Below, piece by piece: positions 17,745 to 24,644 of a stretch of DNA of 34,574 bases. Location: assembly GCA_017434885.1 (NCBI GenBank), contig JAFSGE010000033.1, positions 1-34,574 on the forward strand, read 5' to 3'. The DNA comes from Lachnospiraceae bacterium (lineage in GTDB: Bacteria > Bacillota > Clostridia > Lachnospirales > Lachnospiraceae). The notes beneath the pieces were generated by a model. It saw only the letters and a list, made by a program, of their open reading frames with translations. It did no database searches and was not told the origin of the DNA. The position numbers were made by a program, and so were the translations under genes. The first letter of the stretch is position 1; each line of letters begins with the position of its first letter.

Positions 17745-19133
17745 TTACTCTTCTTCCTCTGCAAGTGCCGCCTTTATCATAATTGCACATTCAATACGCT
17801 TTCTCTGCAATTCACAACCGATATCATATGCATCGTTGATGCTTCCGTGAAAATTATAAGAATTTGCTGCACAACCGCCACTGCAATAAAACTTGGCAAA
17901 ACAATTCCTGCATTTCTCTTTCGCATAAACATTACAGGTTTTAAACTCATCTCTGATATCTGTGCGAGTAATTCCTTCATCCACATTTCCCATCAAAAAC
18001 TCTTCCTGTCCTACAAACTGGTGACAGGGATAAAAATCTCCCCAAGGCGTTACTGCAAGATATTCCGTACCGCTTCCGCAACCGGAAAGTCTCTTTGCAA
18101 CACAGGGTCCGCCCTCAAGGTCAATCATAAAGTGGAAGAAATTCACTCCTTTTCCCTCTTTGCGGCGTTTCAAAAGTTCTACCGCCAATCGGTCATATTC
18201 CTCAAGAAGCTTCGGTACGTCTTCTTCTGTAATCGCATAATCGTCCTTCGGCTTTGCCACAACGGGTTCTACCGAAATCTGCTGAAATCCCAGATCTGCC
18301 AGATGCTTTACATCTTCTGCAAAATCAAGGTTATTGTGAGTAAAAGTACCACGTACATAATAGTTCATCTGGTCTCTGCTCTCAGCCACCTTTTGGAACT
18401 TGGGAACAATTAAATCATAGCTTCCGAATCCCCCTCTGTTGGGACGCATCAGGTCATGTATTTCCTTTCTTCCGTCAATACTGAGTACCACATTTGCCAT
18501 CTCTTTATTGGCAAACTCCAGTATTTCGTCATCAAGAAGCACTCCGTTGGTGGTTAAAGTAAAACGGAACTTCTTGTTATTGGGTTCCTCTAAGCTTCTG
18601 CCGTATGCCACCAAATCCTTTACCACCTGCCAGTTCATCAAAGGCTCACCGCCAAAGAAGTCCACTTCGAGATTTACTCTGTTACCGGAATTGGCAACCA
18701 AAAAGTCAAGCGCCTTTTTCCCAACCTCAAAGCTCATCAGCGCACGTCTTCCGTGATATTCTCCTTCCTCTGCAAAGCAATACTTGCAGGCAAGGTTACA
18801 GTCATGAGCGATATGTAAGCAAAGCGCCTTTACAACGGTCTGTCTCTTCTTGAAATCTATAATATAATTCTGATAAATATCTTCTGTGTAAAGCATACCT
18901 GCTTCTTTTAATTCCAGCACTTCCGAAACTGCTTCCCCGATTTCTTCCTTGGCATAATTTCCTGCCAATTCAGTAACCGCCTTATCCTGCAATTCTTTTT
19001 CCGAGAGGTTTCCGGCAAGCCCTTCCTCAACCACAGGAATAACATCATACACAAGGTCATCTACCACATGTACGGAACCGCTGTTTACATCAAGCACTAT
19101 ATTAAAGCCATTATTTTTATATTGATGTACCAC
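17745..19133 (-). CDS. scfB: SCIFF peptide maturase (radical SAM/SPASM)
   Basis: Radical SAM enzyme that makes thioether cross-links in the SCIFF peptide encoded just upstream. The 462 residues begin with a PqqD-like peptide-recognition region (VLDVNSGSVHVVDD, about 13-26), then the cluster motif C-x3-C-x2-C (C112, C116, C119 in CNLACKYCF), the barrel with FFGGEPLMNW, and a C-terminal SPASM region rich in cysteines (CGSGTEYLAVTPWGDFYPCHQF, then CRNCFAKFYCSGGC) for auxiliary iron-sulfur clusters. The start is GTG 19133 with AAGGAAGGG 8 bases upstream. In most Clostridia this gene follows scfA and precedes secD/secF, as here. Confidence 0.95.
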   Translation of the reverse strand: MVHQYKNNGFNIVLDVNSGSVHVVDDLVYDVIPVVEEGLAGNLSEKELQDKAVTELAGNYAKEEIGEAVSEVLELKEAGMLYTEDIYQNYIIDFKKRQTVVKALCLHIAHDCNLACKYCFAEEGEYHGRRALMSFEVGKKALDFLVANSGNRVNLEVDFFGGEPLMNWQVVKDLVAYGRSLEEPNNKKFRFTLTTNGVLLDDEILEFANKEMANVVLSIDGRKEIHDLMRPNRGGFGSYDLIVPKFQKVAESRDQMNYYVRGTFTHNNLDFAEDVKHLADLGFQQISVEPVVAKPKDDYAITEEDVPKLLEEYDRLAVELLKRRKEGKGVNFFHFMIDLEGGPCVAKRLSGCGSGTEYLAVTPWGDFYPCHQFVGQEEFLMGNVDEGITRTDIRDEFKTCNVYAKEKCRNCFAKFYCSGGCAANSYNFHGSINDAYDIGCELQRKRIECAIMIKAALAEEEE

Positions 19134-19175
19134 GTTAATTACCCTTCCTTTTTAACATCCTTTTAAACGCATAAT

Positions 19176-19201
19176 AAGCAGCGACTGTAATGTCGCTGCT
19201 T
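19176..19201 (-). promoter_or_regulatory. Hairpin between scfA and scfB
   Basis: AAGCAGCGAC (19176-19185) and its exact reverse complement (19192-19201) form a perfect 10-bp stem with a 6-base loop. It sits 26 bases after the scfA stop and 42 bases before the scfB GTG. The base run after it on the minus strand is ATTATG, not a T-tract, so it is more likely an RNA-stabilising or partial attenuation structure than a full terminator. Confidence 0.6.
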
Positions 19202-19227
19202 ACCATCACCTGCTGTGATATCATTAT

Positions 19228-19371
19228 TTATTTTACCTTTTCGCAGCTCTGGTTTCCTACTGTACAGGAAGTCTTACAAGCTGACTGGCAGGAAGTCTGG
19301 CATTCACCGCATCCGCCTTTTTTCATAGATTCTTTTAAGTCTCTTGTTGTTAATGTTTTGATACGTTTCAT
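19228..19371 (-). CDS. scfA: SCIFF family ribosomally made peptide precursor
   Basis: A 47-residue peptide with six cysteines at positions 21, 24, 28, 32, 36 and 43, fitting the SCIFF family name (six cysteines in forty-five residues). The N-terminal half (MKRIKTLTTRDLKESMKK) is the leader; the C-terminal core GGCGECQTSCQSACKTSC is near-invariant in Clostridia. C32 and T37 correspond to the pair reported to be joined by a thioether in a characterised SCIFF peptide. ATG 19371 has AAAGGAG 8 bases upstream; a longer in-frame start at 19449 overlaps the upstream CNNM gene and is rejected. The biological role of SCIFF peptides is still unknown. Confidence 0.95.
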   Translation of the reverse strand: MKRIKTLTTRDLKESMKKGGCGECQTSCQSACKTSCTVGNQSCEKVK

Positions 19372-19397
19372 AATCGAATCTCCTTTATCATTGTTCT

Positions 19398-19425
19398 TAT
19401 ATAGTATATCATACATCTTTGCCAA
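19398..19425 (-). promoter_or_regulatory. Probable promoter for scfA-scfB-secDF
   Basis: In the 67 bases between the CNNM stop and scfA, the minus strand has TTGGCA (19420-19425), 16 bases, then TATATA (19398-19403). An alternative is an extended -10, TGATATACT (19403-19411). Either would start transcription a short way before the scfA ribosome-binding site, so the peptide need not depend on the CNNM promoter. Confidence 0.5.
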
Positions 19426-19438
19426 GGGAAAGTTTTTT

Positions 19439-20749
19439 TTATTCGGCATGCTCGGAAGTTTCTTTTTCCTCTGATTCCTCAGTCTTATCTTCTTCCTCTT
19501 CTGCTTCTTCCGGCAAGGTCATAAGTACCTTGACAATTCTGTTTTGATTAATTCCGCTTACCTTAAGGACAATTCCCTGCTCTGTGGTAATGCTCTCACC
19601 ATCCTCGGGAAGTCTGTCTAAGTTTTCTATCATAAGACCGCCAATCGAGTCATAGTCTTCAGAAGAAAGTTCTGTTCCCAACTCATCATTAATATCTGCA
19701 AGCTTCATACTGCCTTCCACCAGATAAGTTCTCTCATCCACTTCCTGAATCAGCTCTTCCTCGTCTTCATCATACTCATCACGGATTTCACCCACGATTT
19801 CCTCTAACAAATCCTCCAGTGTAATCATACCCACTGTAGCACCGTACTCATTCAGTACAAAGGAAACATTGATTCTGTTTTCTCTCATCTCAAGAAGTAA
19901 ATCGGCCGTCTTCTTAAATTCATAAGTATAATGTGCCTGACGCATAATACCTGCGATGCTGAAATTTTCTCTGTCTGTCACCAGAATAAAATCTTTAATG
20001 TTAATCAGACCGATTACATTATCCTTGTCCTCCCGGTAAACAGGAATTCTGGTATACATACATTCCCTAAACAGTTTCATGACCTCATCATAGGTTGCCT
20101 CTTCACTGATACTCGCCATATCAATTCTGGGAATCATGACATCCTTTGCCACCGCATCGGAGAAATCAAATACATTATAAATAATCTCTCTCTCTTCCGA
20201 CTCAATAACGCCGTCCTCATGACTTACTTCCACGTAGGTACGAAGTTCATTTTCCGTCATGGCTGTTCGCTTGCTGGTATCAATATGTAACAGTGCCATA
20301 AGGGCACCTGCCAGCTTATCTACCAGGAAAATGACAGGGGTCATAATCTTCATCAATCCGCTGATAAGTCCTGCATAAAAAAGTGCCAGCTTTTCGGAAT
20401 GAACCATGGCCAGATTCTTCGGGATAATCTCACCCATAATCAAAACAACAACCGTCAAAATACCGGTTGCAATTCCCACCGACAAATGAATCTGAAGTGC
20501 CAGTGTCGTTGCCAGGGAAGATGCCGCAATATTTACGATATTGTTGCCGATTAAGATAGCACTGAGCATCTTACCGTAGCGCTCCAATACGTCAAGTACC
20601 GTCTTCGCCCGTTTATCACCCTCGTCAGCAAGACCTTTCATTCTCACCCTGTTTACAGTTGTCAGTGCTGTTTCTGCCGAAGAAAAGAAGGCAGACAAAC
20701 ACACCAAAATTAAAATAGTTACTAATTGTATGACACCATCGGTATCCAC
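19439..20749 (-). CDS. CNNM/CorC-type transporter with CBS domains
   Basis: Integral membrane protein of the hemolysin C/CorC/CNNM family; characterised members export magnesium or affect metal tolerance. The protein has an N-terminal DUF21 membrane domain with about four helices (about 1-190), a pair of CBS domains (about 200-330; ATYDEVMKLF, RIPVYREDKDNVIGLINIKD), a C-terminal CorC_HlyC domain (VEGSMKLADINDELGT, about 345-425), and a highly acidic tail. I prefer GTG 20749 (436 residues), because AGGAG sits directly against the earlier in-frame GTG at 20761 but 11 bases before this one. No haemolytic role is implied. Confidence 0.9.
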   Translation of the reverse strand: MDTDGVIQLVTILILVCLSAFFSSAETALTTVNRVRMKGLADEGDKRAKTVLDVLERYGKMLSAILIGNNIVNIAASSLATTLALQIHLSVGIATGILTVVVLIMGEIIPKNLAMVHSEKLALFYAGLISGLMKIMTPVIFLVDKLAGALMALLHIDTSKRTAMTENELRTYVEVSHEDGVIESEEREIIYNVFDFSDAVAKDVMIPRIDMASISEEATYDEVMKLFRECMYTRIPVYREDKDNVIGLINIKDFILVTDRENFSIAGIMRQAHYTYEFKKTADLLLEMRENRINVSFVLNEYGATVGMITLEDLLEEIVGEIRDEYDEDEEELIQEVDERTYLVEGSMKLADINDELGTELSSEDYDSIGGLMIENLDRLPEDGESITTEQGIVLKVSGINQNRIVKVLMTLPEEAEEEEDKTEESEEKETSEHAE

Positions 20750-20797
20750 TTTATTCTTCACTCCTTCTGTAAAGTTTTTAAAATATAATAAGCAAAT

Positions 20798-20825
20798 ATT
20801 ACAATATATGGGTATTCTCTGTCAA
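20798..20825 (-). promoter_or_regulatory. Sigma-A promoter for the CNNM transporter gene
   Basis: Consensus TTGACA (20820-20825, minus strand), a 16-base spacer, then TGTAAT (20798-20803). Transcription would start near 20790, about 40 bases ahead of the gene. It lies in the divergent gap with the plus-strand membrane-protein gene; no equally good plus-strand promoter was seen there. Confidence 0.65.
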
Positions 20826-20890
20826 GCCACCACATATGAATAGATATAAAGAAACTATTAAGATTTTATAAATCAATGGAGAAAATCACA

Positions 20891-21262
20891 ATGAAAAAAA
20901 TCGCTTTCAGCTCCAGACTCACCTTTATTTTGAAAACACTGCTGTTCTCCTACTTACTTACCGCCGGCCTTCTTTTACTTCTGGCATTATTCCTGTACCG
21001 CTTTGACCTTTCCGAAAAGATTGTTTCCTTAAGCATCACCGGCATCTATGTGATTGCCACCTTCCTTTCCGGTTTTCTTATGGGAAAGCGCGAAAAAAGC
21101 AGGCGCTTTTTGTGGGGCCTGCTATGCGGTCTTTTCTATTTCCTGCTTCTTACTTTTATATCGGTTTTGGTCAACCATACTTTCAAAGGAATAGACAGCG
21201 GTTTTCTCACCACCCTGATTCTCTGCTGCAGCGGGGGAATGTTAGGCGGCATGCTCAGCTGA
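20891..21262 (+). CDS. Small four-helix membrane protein, TIGR04086 type
   Basis: A 123-residue protein with four hydrophobic segments (about 10-36, 46-64, 76-94, 103-120) and short charged turns (GKREKSRR). Its size, pattern and place beside the SCIFF genes fit the TIGR04086 family, which commonly lies near scfA in Clostridia; its function is unknown. I start at ATG 20891, with GGAG 9 bases upstream; ATG 20876 lacks a ribosome-binding site. It is the only complete gene on the plus strand and converges on the VanZ-like gene with 23 bases between stops. Confidence 0.75.
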   Translation: MKKIAFSSRLTFILKTLLFSYLLTAGLLLLLALFLYRFDLSEKIVSLSITGIYVIATFLSGFLMGKREKSRRFLWGLLCGLFYFLLLTFISVLVNHTFKGIDSGFLTTLILCCSGGMLGGMLS

Positions 21263-21285
21263 AGTCAGCCTGCGCCCCGCCGTTA

Positions 21286-21798
21286 TCAGCTTCCCTTACG
21301 GCATAACCGGAACAATTTGCCGATAATCCATGTGCAAAAGGTGATGCCGGATACCGCCAAAAAGCCCAGTATCACACAGGCAATACTGATTAACATTTCT
21401 TCTTCACTGAAATGTCTGGTAGGCAAGTATATTTTTACCTTTTCCGTAAAATAGGCAACTGCCACCAGACATATTACAGTGATTCCTGTCTTCAGAAACC
21501 AGTTTGTCCGATAAAAAGTTACATGCACCGTGACAGTTCCCAACATTCCAAGCAGAACGAAAGCTATTGCCCTGCCGCTTTGGCGCATGACATACTCTGT
21601 CTCCTCCTTCGCGGAAACAACCGCAGGCAACTCACTTTCTGCCTTTCTGCCGATATAGGAAATTATTTTCTGCATCATTTCCTTGGCTTCATTTCCATCC
21701 TGCACGGACAAAAAAACAATTGCCGCCATCAGCATAAGAAATGCAGCCCACAAAAAGAAAATCAATATGTAATGAAATTTATTTCTTCTCTTTGCCAT
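21286..21798 (-). CDS. VanZ-like membrane protein
   Basis: A 170-residue membrane protein with an N-terminal helix (about 10-32) followed by FLSVQDGNEA, three further hydrophobic segments, and a YFTEKVKIYLPTRHFSEEEM region. These match the VanZ layout of a first helix with an S-x-Q turn, then a Y-x2-(D/T)E-x-(Q/K)-x3-P-x-R loop and a last helix. VanZ proteins are linked to low-level teicoplanin resistance, but most members are uncharacterised. Start ATG 21798 has TGAGG 6 bases upstream; ATG 21810 is in-frame without one. It follows the second chromate-transporter gene by 15 bases. Confidence 0.65.
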   Translation of the reverse strand: MAKRRNKFHYILIFFLWAAFLMLMAAIVFLSVQDGNEAKEMMQKIISYIGRKAESELPAVVSAKEETEYVMRQSGRAIAFVLLGMLGTVTVHVTFYRTNWFLKTGITVICLVAVAYFTEKVKIYLPTRHFSEEEMLISIACVILGFLAVSGITFCTWIIGKLFRLCRKGS

Positions 21799-21813
21799 AA
21801 ATAACCTCATTTG

Positions 21814-22371
21814 TTAAAACCGGAAAATAATTCCGATAACAGCTGCACCAAATAGCCACATGGCAGGATGAAGCTTGCTTAATTTCTTAATTCTCATCAG
21901 TCCGAACACAATCACCGCCAGCACCATGGTTTTTATCGCCGGTTGCAGGCCACTTTCCGTTTCAACAAACAGTGACACCTTACATAAGTTATACACTGCC
22001 ATGGCAATTAATGCCGTTACCGCCGGTCTCACACCGGTAAATGCCGCCTTCACATATCTGTTCTCACTGAAATTCTGCAAAAACTTTGCAATAATGATAA
22101 TAACAATGACACTTGGAACCACAAGTCCAAGGGATGCTATCAGCCCTCCCCATACGCCTACGGTAGTGACACCGGCATAGGTTGCCATGTTCAGTCCTAC
22201 GGGTCCCGGTGTAGATTCACTGATAGCAATCATATTGGTCAGTTCCTGCATAGTAAACCAGTCTCTTGTTTCTGTCAGATCCATTAAGTACGGTATGGTT
22301 GCCGGTCCGCCTCCTACCGCAAATAATCCGATTTTAAAGAAACTGAAAAAAAGGTCAACAATTCTATCCAT
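21814..22371 (-). CDS. Chromate transporter family protein, second half-size subunit
   Basis: A 185-residue membrane protein of the short CHR family, with the signature FKIGLFAVGGGPATIPYL near the start and the STPGPVGLNMATYAGV loop, followed by four or five hydrophobic segments. Short CHR proteins are encoded as adjacent pairs that work together; chromate or a similar anion is the reported substrate of some members. Its ATG lies inside the end of the preceding CHR gene (8-base overlap), so the two are translationally coupled. The true substrate in a gut-type anaerobe is unknown. Confidence 0.9.
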   Translation of the reverse strand: MDRIVDLFFSFFKIGLFAVGGGPATIPYLMDLTETRDWFTMQELTNMIAISESTPGPVGLNMATYAGVTTVGVWGGLIASLGLVVPSVIVIIIIAKFLQNFSENRYVKAAFTGVRPAVTALIAMAVYNLCKVSLFVETESGLQPAIKTMVLAVIVFGLMRIKKLSKLHPAMWLFGAAVIGIIFRF

Positions 22372-22912
22372 TTGCCTGCTCCCCTCTTCCCTTTTCTTTT
22401 AAAACCCCCAAAAATCCTGCTGCAAGCACGATTACGATAAGAGGAATATCGGTAAACATGGCGGCCAGAAATGCCACACCGCATATCAGATAAGTTACAG
22501 GGGATACCAAACTTTTCTTTGCCAGTGTAATCACGGTATTTAACATCAGCGCACAGACAACGCCTCTTACACCCATCAGCGCATGCTGCAGCCACACATT
22601 ATCCATAAAATTCTCCAGGCAAAGAGCTATCACCGTAATAATCATCACAGAGGGACTCATCATGCCAAGAGTAGCACTGATACCACCCACTACTCCTTTT
22701 CTCAGATATCCCACAAAGGTTGCCGTATTGATGGCTATGATTCCGGGCGTACACTGTCCGATGGCATAGCAGTCAAGAAGCTGTTCCTCCGAAATCCAAT
22801 CTCTCTTTTGTACCAATTCATATTTGAGCATAGGAAGCATCGTAAGTCCGCCGCCGAAGGTCAGTCCGCCGATACGGAAAAACGCCCAATATAATTCCAT
22901 TAGTTCTTTCAT
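22364..22912 (-). CDS. Chromate transporter family protein, first half-size subunit
   Basis: A 182-residue short CHR protein with FRIGGLTFGGGLTMLPML at the N-terminus, W-x3-EQLLDCYAIGQCTPGIIAINTATFVGY and several membrane segments. It pairs with the next gene, as is usual for half-size CHR proteins, in which the partners are thought to insert with opposite orientation. I use ATG 22912, 7 bases after GGAG; a GTG one codon earlier is also possible. Confidence 0.9.
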   Translation of the reverse strand: MKELMELYWAFFRIGGLTFGGGLTMLPMLKYELVQKRDWISEEQLLDCYAIGQCTPGIIAINTATFVGYLRKGVVGGISATLGMMSPSVMIITVIALCLENFMDNVWLQHALMGVRGVVCALMLNTVITLAKKSLVSPVTYLICGVAFLAAMFTDIPLIVIVLAAGFLGVLKEKGRGEQANG

Positions 22913-22950
22913 CACATTTCTCCAAATTCTGTCAGATTCCGCAATTACTT

Positions 22951-23301
22951 TTATAACAATTCCTTGTAAAGCCGTAGTTTTACATCAGTTTCTCCCACAG
23001 TAACTTCCGCTTTATCCACCATCATCCCCACCAAAAGAAGCTGACTGGTCTCTCCCGGGTCTCCGCTTCCTGCAAGCTCCCAGTAAATATCCTCCATACC
23101 TTCCGTCTTCTCTCCGTTTAAGTAATGATCAAGTCTCCCCAAATTCTCACTGTAAGCAGGATTATAATTTGCTTCAAAATCAATCACTACATGCTTCTCC
23201 TTTTTTTCAATCCCGGAATGAATTTTATCTGCACCTACCGCAAAAAAGAACATGGTCAGCTCTTCTACAATTTTTCCCAACTTTTTTTCTTCATGTGTCA
23301 T
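22951..23301 (-). CDS. Conserved small cytosolic protein of unknown function
   Basis: A soluble 116-residue protein without membrane segments or signal. Visible features are an N-terminal helix (KKLGKIVEELTMFFFAVGAD), a beta-rich middle (KHVVIDFEANYNP), an acidic stretch, and a C-terminal part ending KLRLYKELL. I do not recognise the family. ATG 23301 has AGGAGGG 7 bases upstream; an in-frame ATG at 23325 abuts the DUF1576 stop (TAG-ATG) and would add MTHEEGNC, an imperfect copy of the MTHEE start. It lies between a DUF1576 gene and the CHR pair, suggesting co-expression with DUF1576. Confidence 0.7.
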   Translation of the reverse strand: MTHEEKKLGKIVEELTMFFFAVGADKIHSGIEKKEKHVVIDFEANYNPAYSENLGRLDHYLNGEKTEGMEDIYWELAGSGDPGETSQLLLVGMMVDKAEVTVGETDVKLRLYKELL

Positions 23302-23325
23302 ACAATTTCCCTCCTCATGCGTCAT

Positions 23326-24621
23326 CTATTTCTTTCTGTCCGCTTTTTTCTTTTTTATCTCTTCTACAAATCCACTGCTCATAAAGCTCTCAAGCATAGG
23401 CACCATCACAATTGCCACAAGTCCGGTACTAAACCCGTTATTGTACAAATTCAGACCTCCATACAAAGCCGATGTACACATGGATACAGATGCATGCATC
23501 ATTCCGGCAATGATACCTGCCAATATGCCAAACTGTCCGGCAATAGGCGCCAGTCCTGCCGCAAAAATAGCCGCAAGCTGGATTCCCGGTGTATCCGGTG
23601 TATAGTTACTGAAAAAGGTTGATAAATATACCCCCAAAAGCACCGGCGGAAAGTTTTTTACATGTACACCAAAGGCGGAAAAACCAAATGCTGTCAATAT
23701 GGTTCCGATTACAGGACCGGACAAGTCGCCTTTTACCAAAAGAATATAAGTAAGGGATATGACTCCCACAGCGCCCATATTCATCAGTGTAGTCCCTTCG
23801 CCGTCCATCATCACAAAGTCTGCAACCGCACGGCCGGGATGTTTCAGCAAATGCTTCATTCCCTTTAAGCTTTTACCATTTAACCAAAAACCATACAATG
23901 CTGTCAACAGGAAATACCCGTATAATCCGATAATCAGAAATAACGGTCTTCCCTCTTTCCAAATAAAAACGCTGTTACAGACAAGCCCGTGGGACTGCAG
24001 AACACAGACAATCACAAAAGCAAGCATCCCTGCCGCAAATCCCATGTTAAGCAGATTATAACCCATATGCATGGACGCCGTATGCATGGCAAGAGGCGGC
24101 AGGATAAATCCCACAAAAATACCGATTACAATGGCTAAAACAAAATTCCAAACCGGAGAAAAGGGAAGCAGATATCCCATCTCTGTTACCAAAGGCGATA
24201 AACAGGAACCAAACAAGGCTGTATAAATATAACGGCTCATATGCGCCTTATGGAATTTGGCATACAACCAGGTACCGATAATAATCGGCAACACATTAAT
24301 AGGATTTTTGCCAAACAGGGCAAATCCCACATTGATAAAAAGCACAGCCATGGTAAGTCCCGTAAAATGCATCTTTAAGCGATGCATCATAAAAATGGCA
24401 GATGCCATAATCAGTCCCGCATTAAAAAATGCCGCCCCGTAACAAGCCAGTTCAAAATAATCCGTAATCAGCGTATCCCTCGACAAAACAATGGTAATCA
24501 TCCCTTTGCCGATATCTGCCGGCGTATCCAGCAAAAATGCCGTTACAAAAAGCAGTATCATGGTAAAAACACTGAATATTTTTAGTTCTTTTCCTTTTAT
24601 TTGTTCCCGCAATTTTCCCAT
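23326..24621 (-). CDS. DUF1576 polytopic membrane protein
   Basis: A 431-residue membrane protein with about ten hydrophobic segments, recognisable as the DUF1576 family by the N-terminal region (FLLDTPADIGKGMITIVLS then DTLITDYFELACYGAAFFNA) and GVHVKNFPPVLLGVYL. No substrate or function is established. The layout resembles a transporter or membrane receptor. ATG 24621 has AAAGGA 6 bases upstream; hemZ ends 23 bases before it, and the small unknown gene follows directly. Confidence 0.85.
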   Translation of the reverse strand: MGKLREQIKGKELKIFSVFTMILLFVTAFLLDTPADIGKGMITIVLSRDTLITDYFELACYGAAFFNAGLIMASAIFMMHRLKMHFTGLTMAVLFINVGFALFGKNPINVLPIIIGTWLYAKFHKAHMSRYIYTALFGSCLSPLVTEMGYLLPFSPVWNFVLAIVIGIFVGFILPPLAMHTASMHMGYNLLNMGFAAGMLAFVIVCVLQSHGLVCNSVFIWKEGRPLFLIIGLYGYFLLTALYGFWLNGKSLKGMKHLLKHPGRAVADFVMMDGEGTTLMNMGAVGVISLTYILLVKGDLSGPVIGTILTAFGFSAFGVHVKNFPPVLLGVYLSTFFSNYTPDTPGIQLAAIFAAGLAPIAGQFGILAGIIAGMMHASVSMCTSALYGGLNLYNNGFSTGLVAIVMVPMLESFMSSGFVEEIKKKKADRKK

Positions 24622-24644
24622 ATTTTTTCCTTTTCTATTCTATA

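Noticed and set aside
19433-19440. Run of eight T on the plus strand at the CNNM gene end
   Set aside because: On the transcribed minus strand this is an A-run and there is no hairpin before it, so it is not a terminator.
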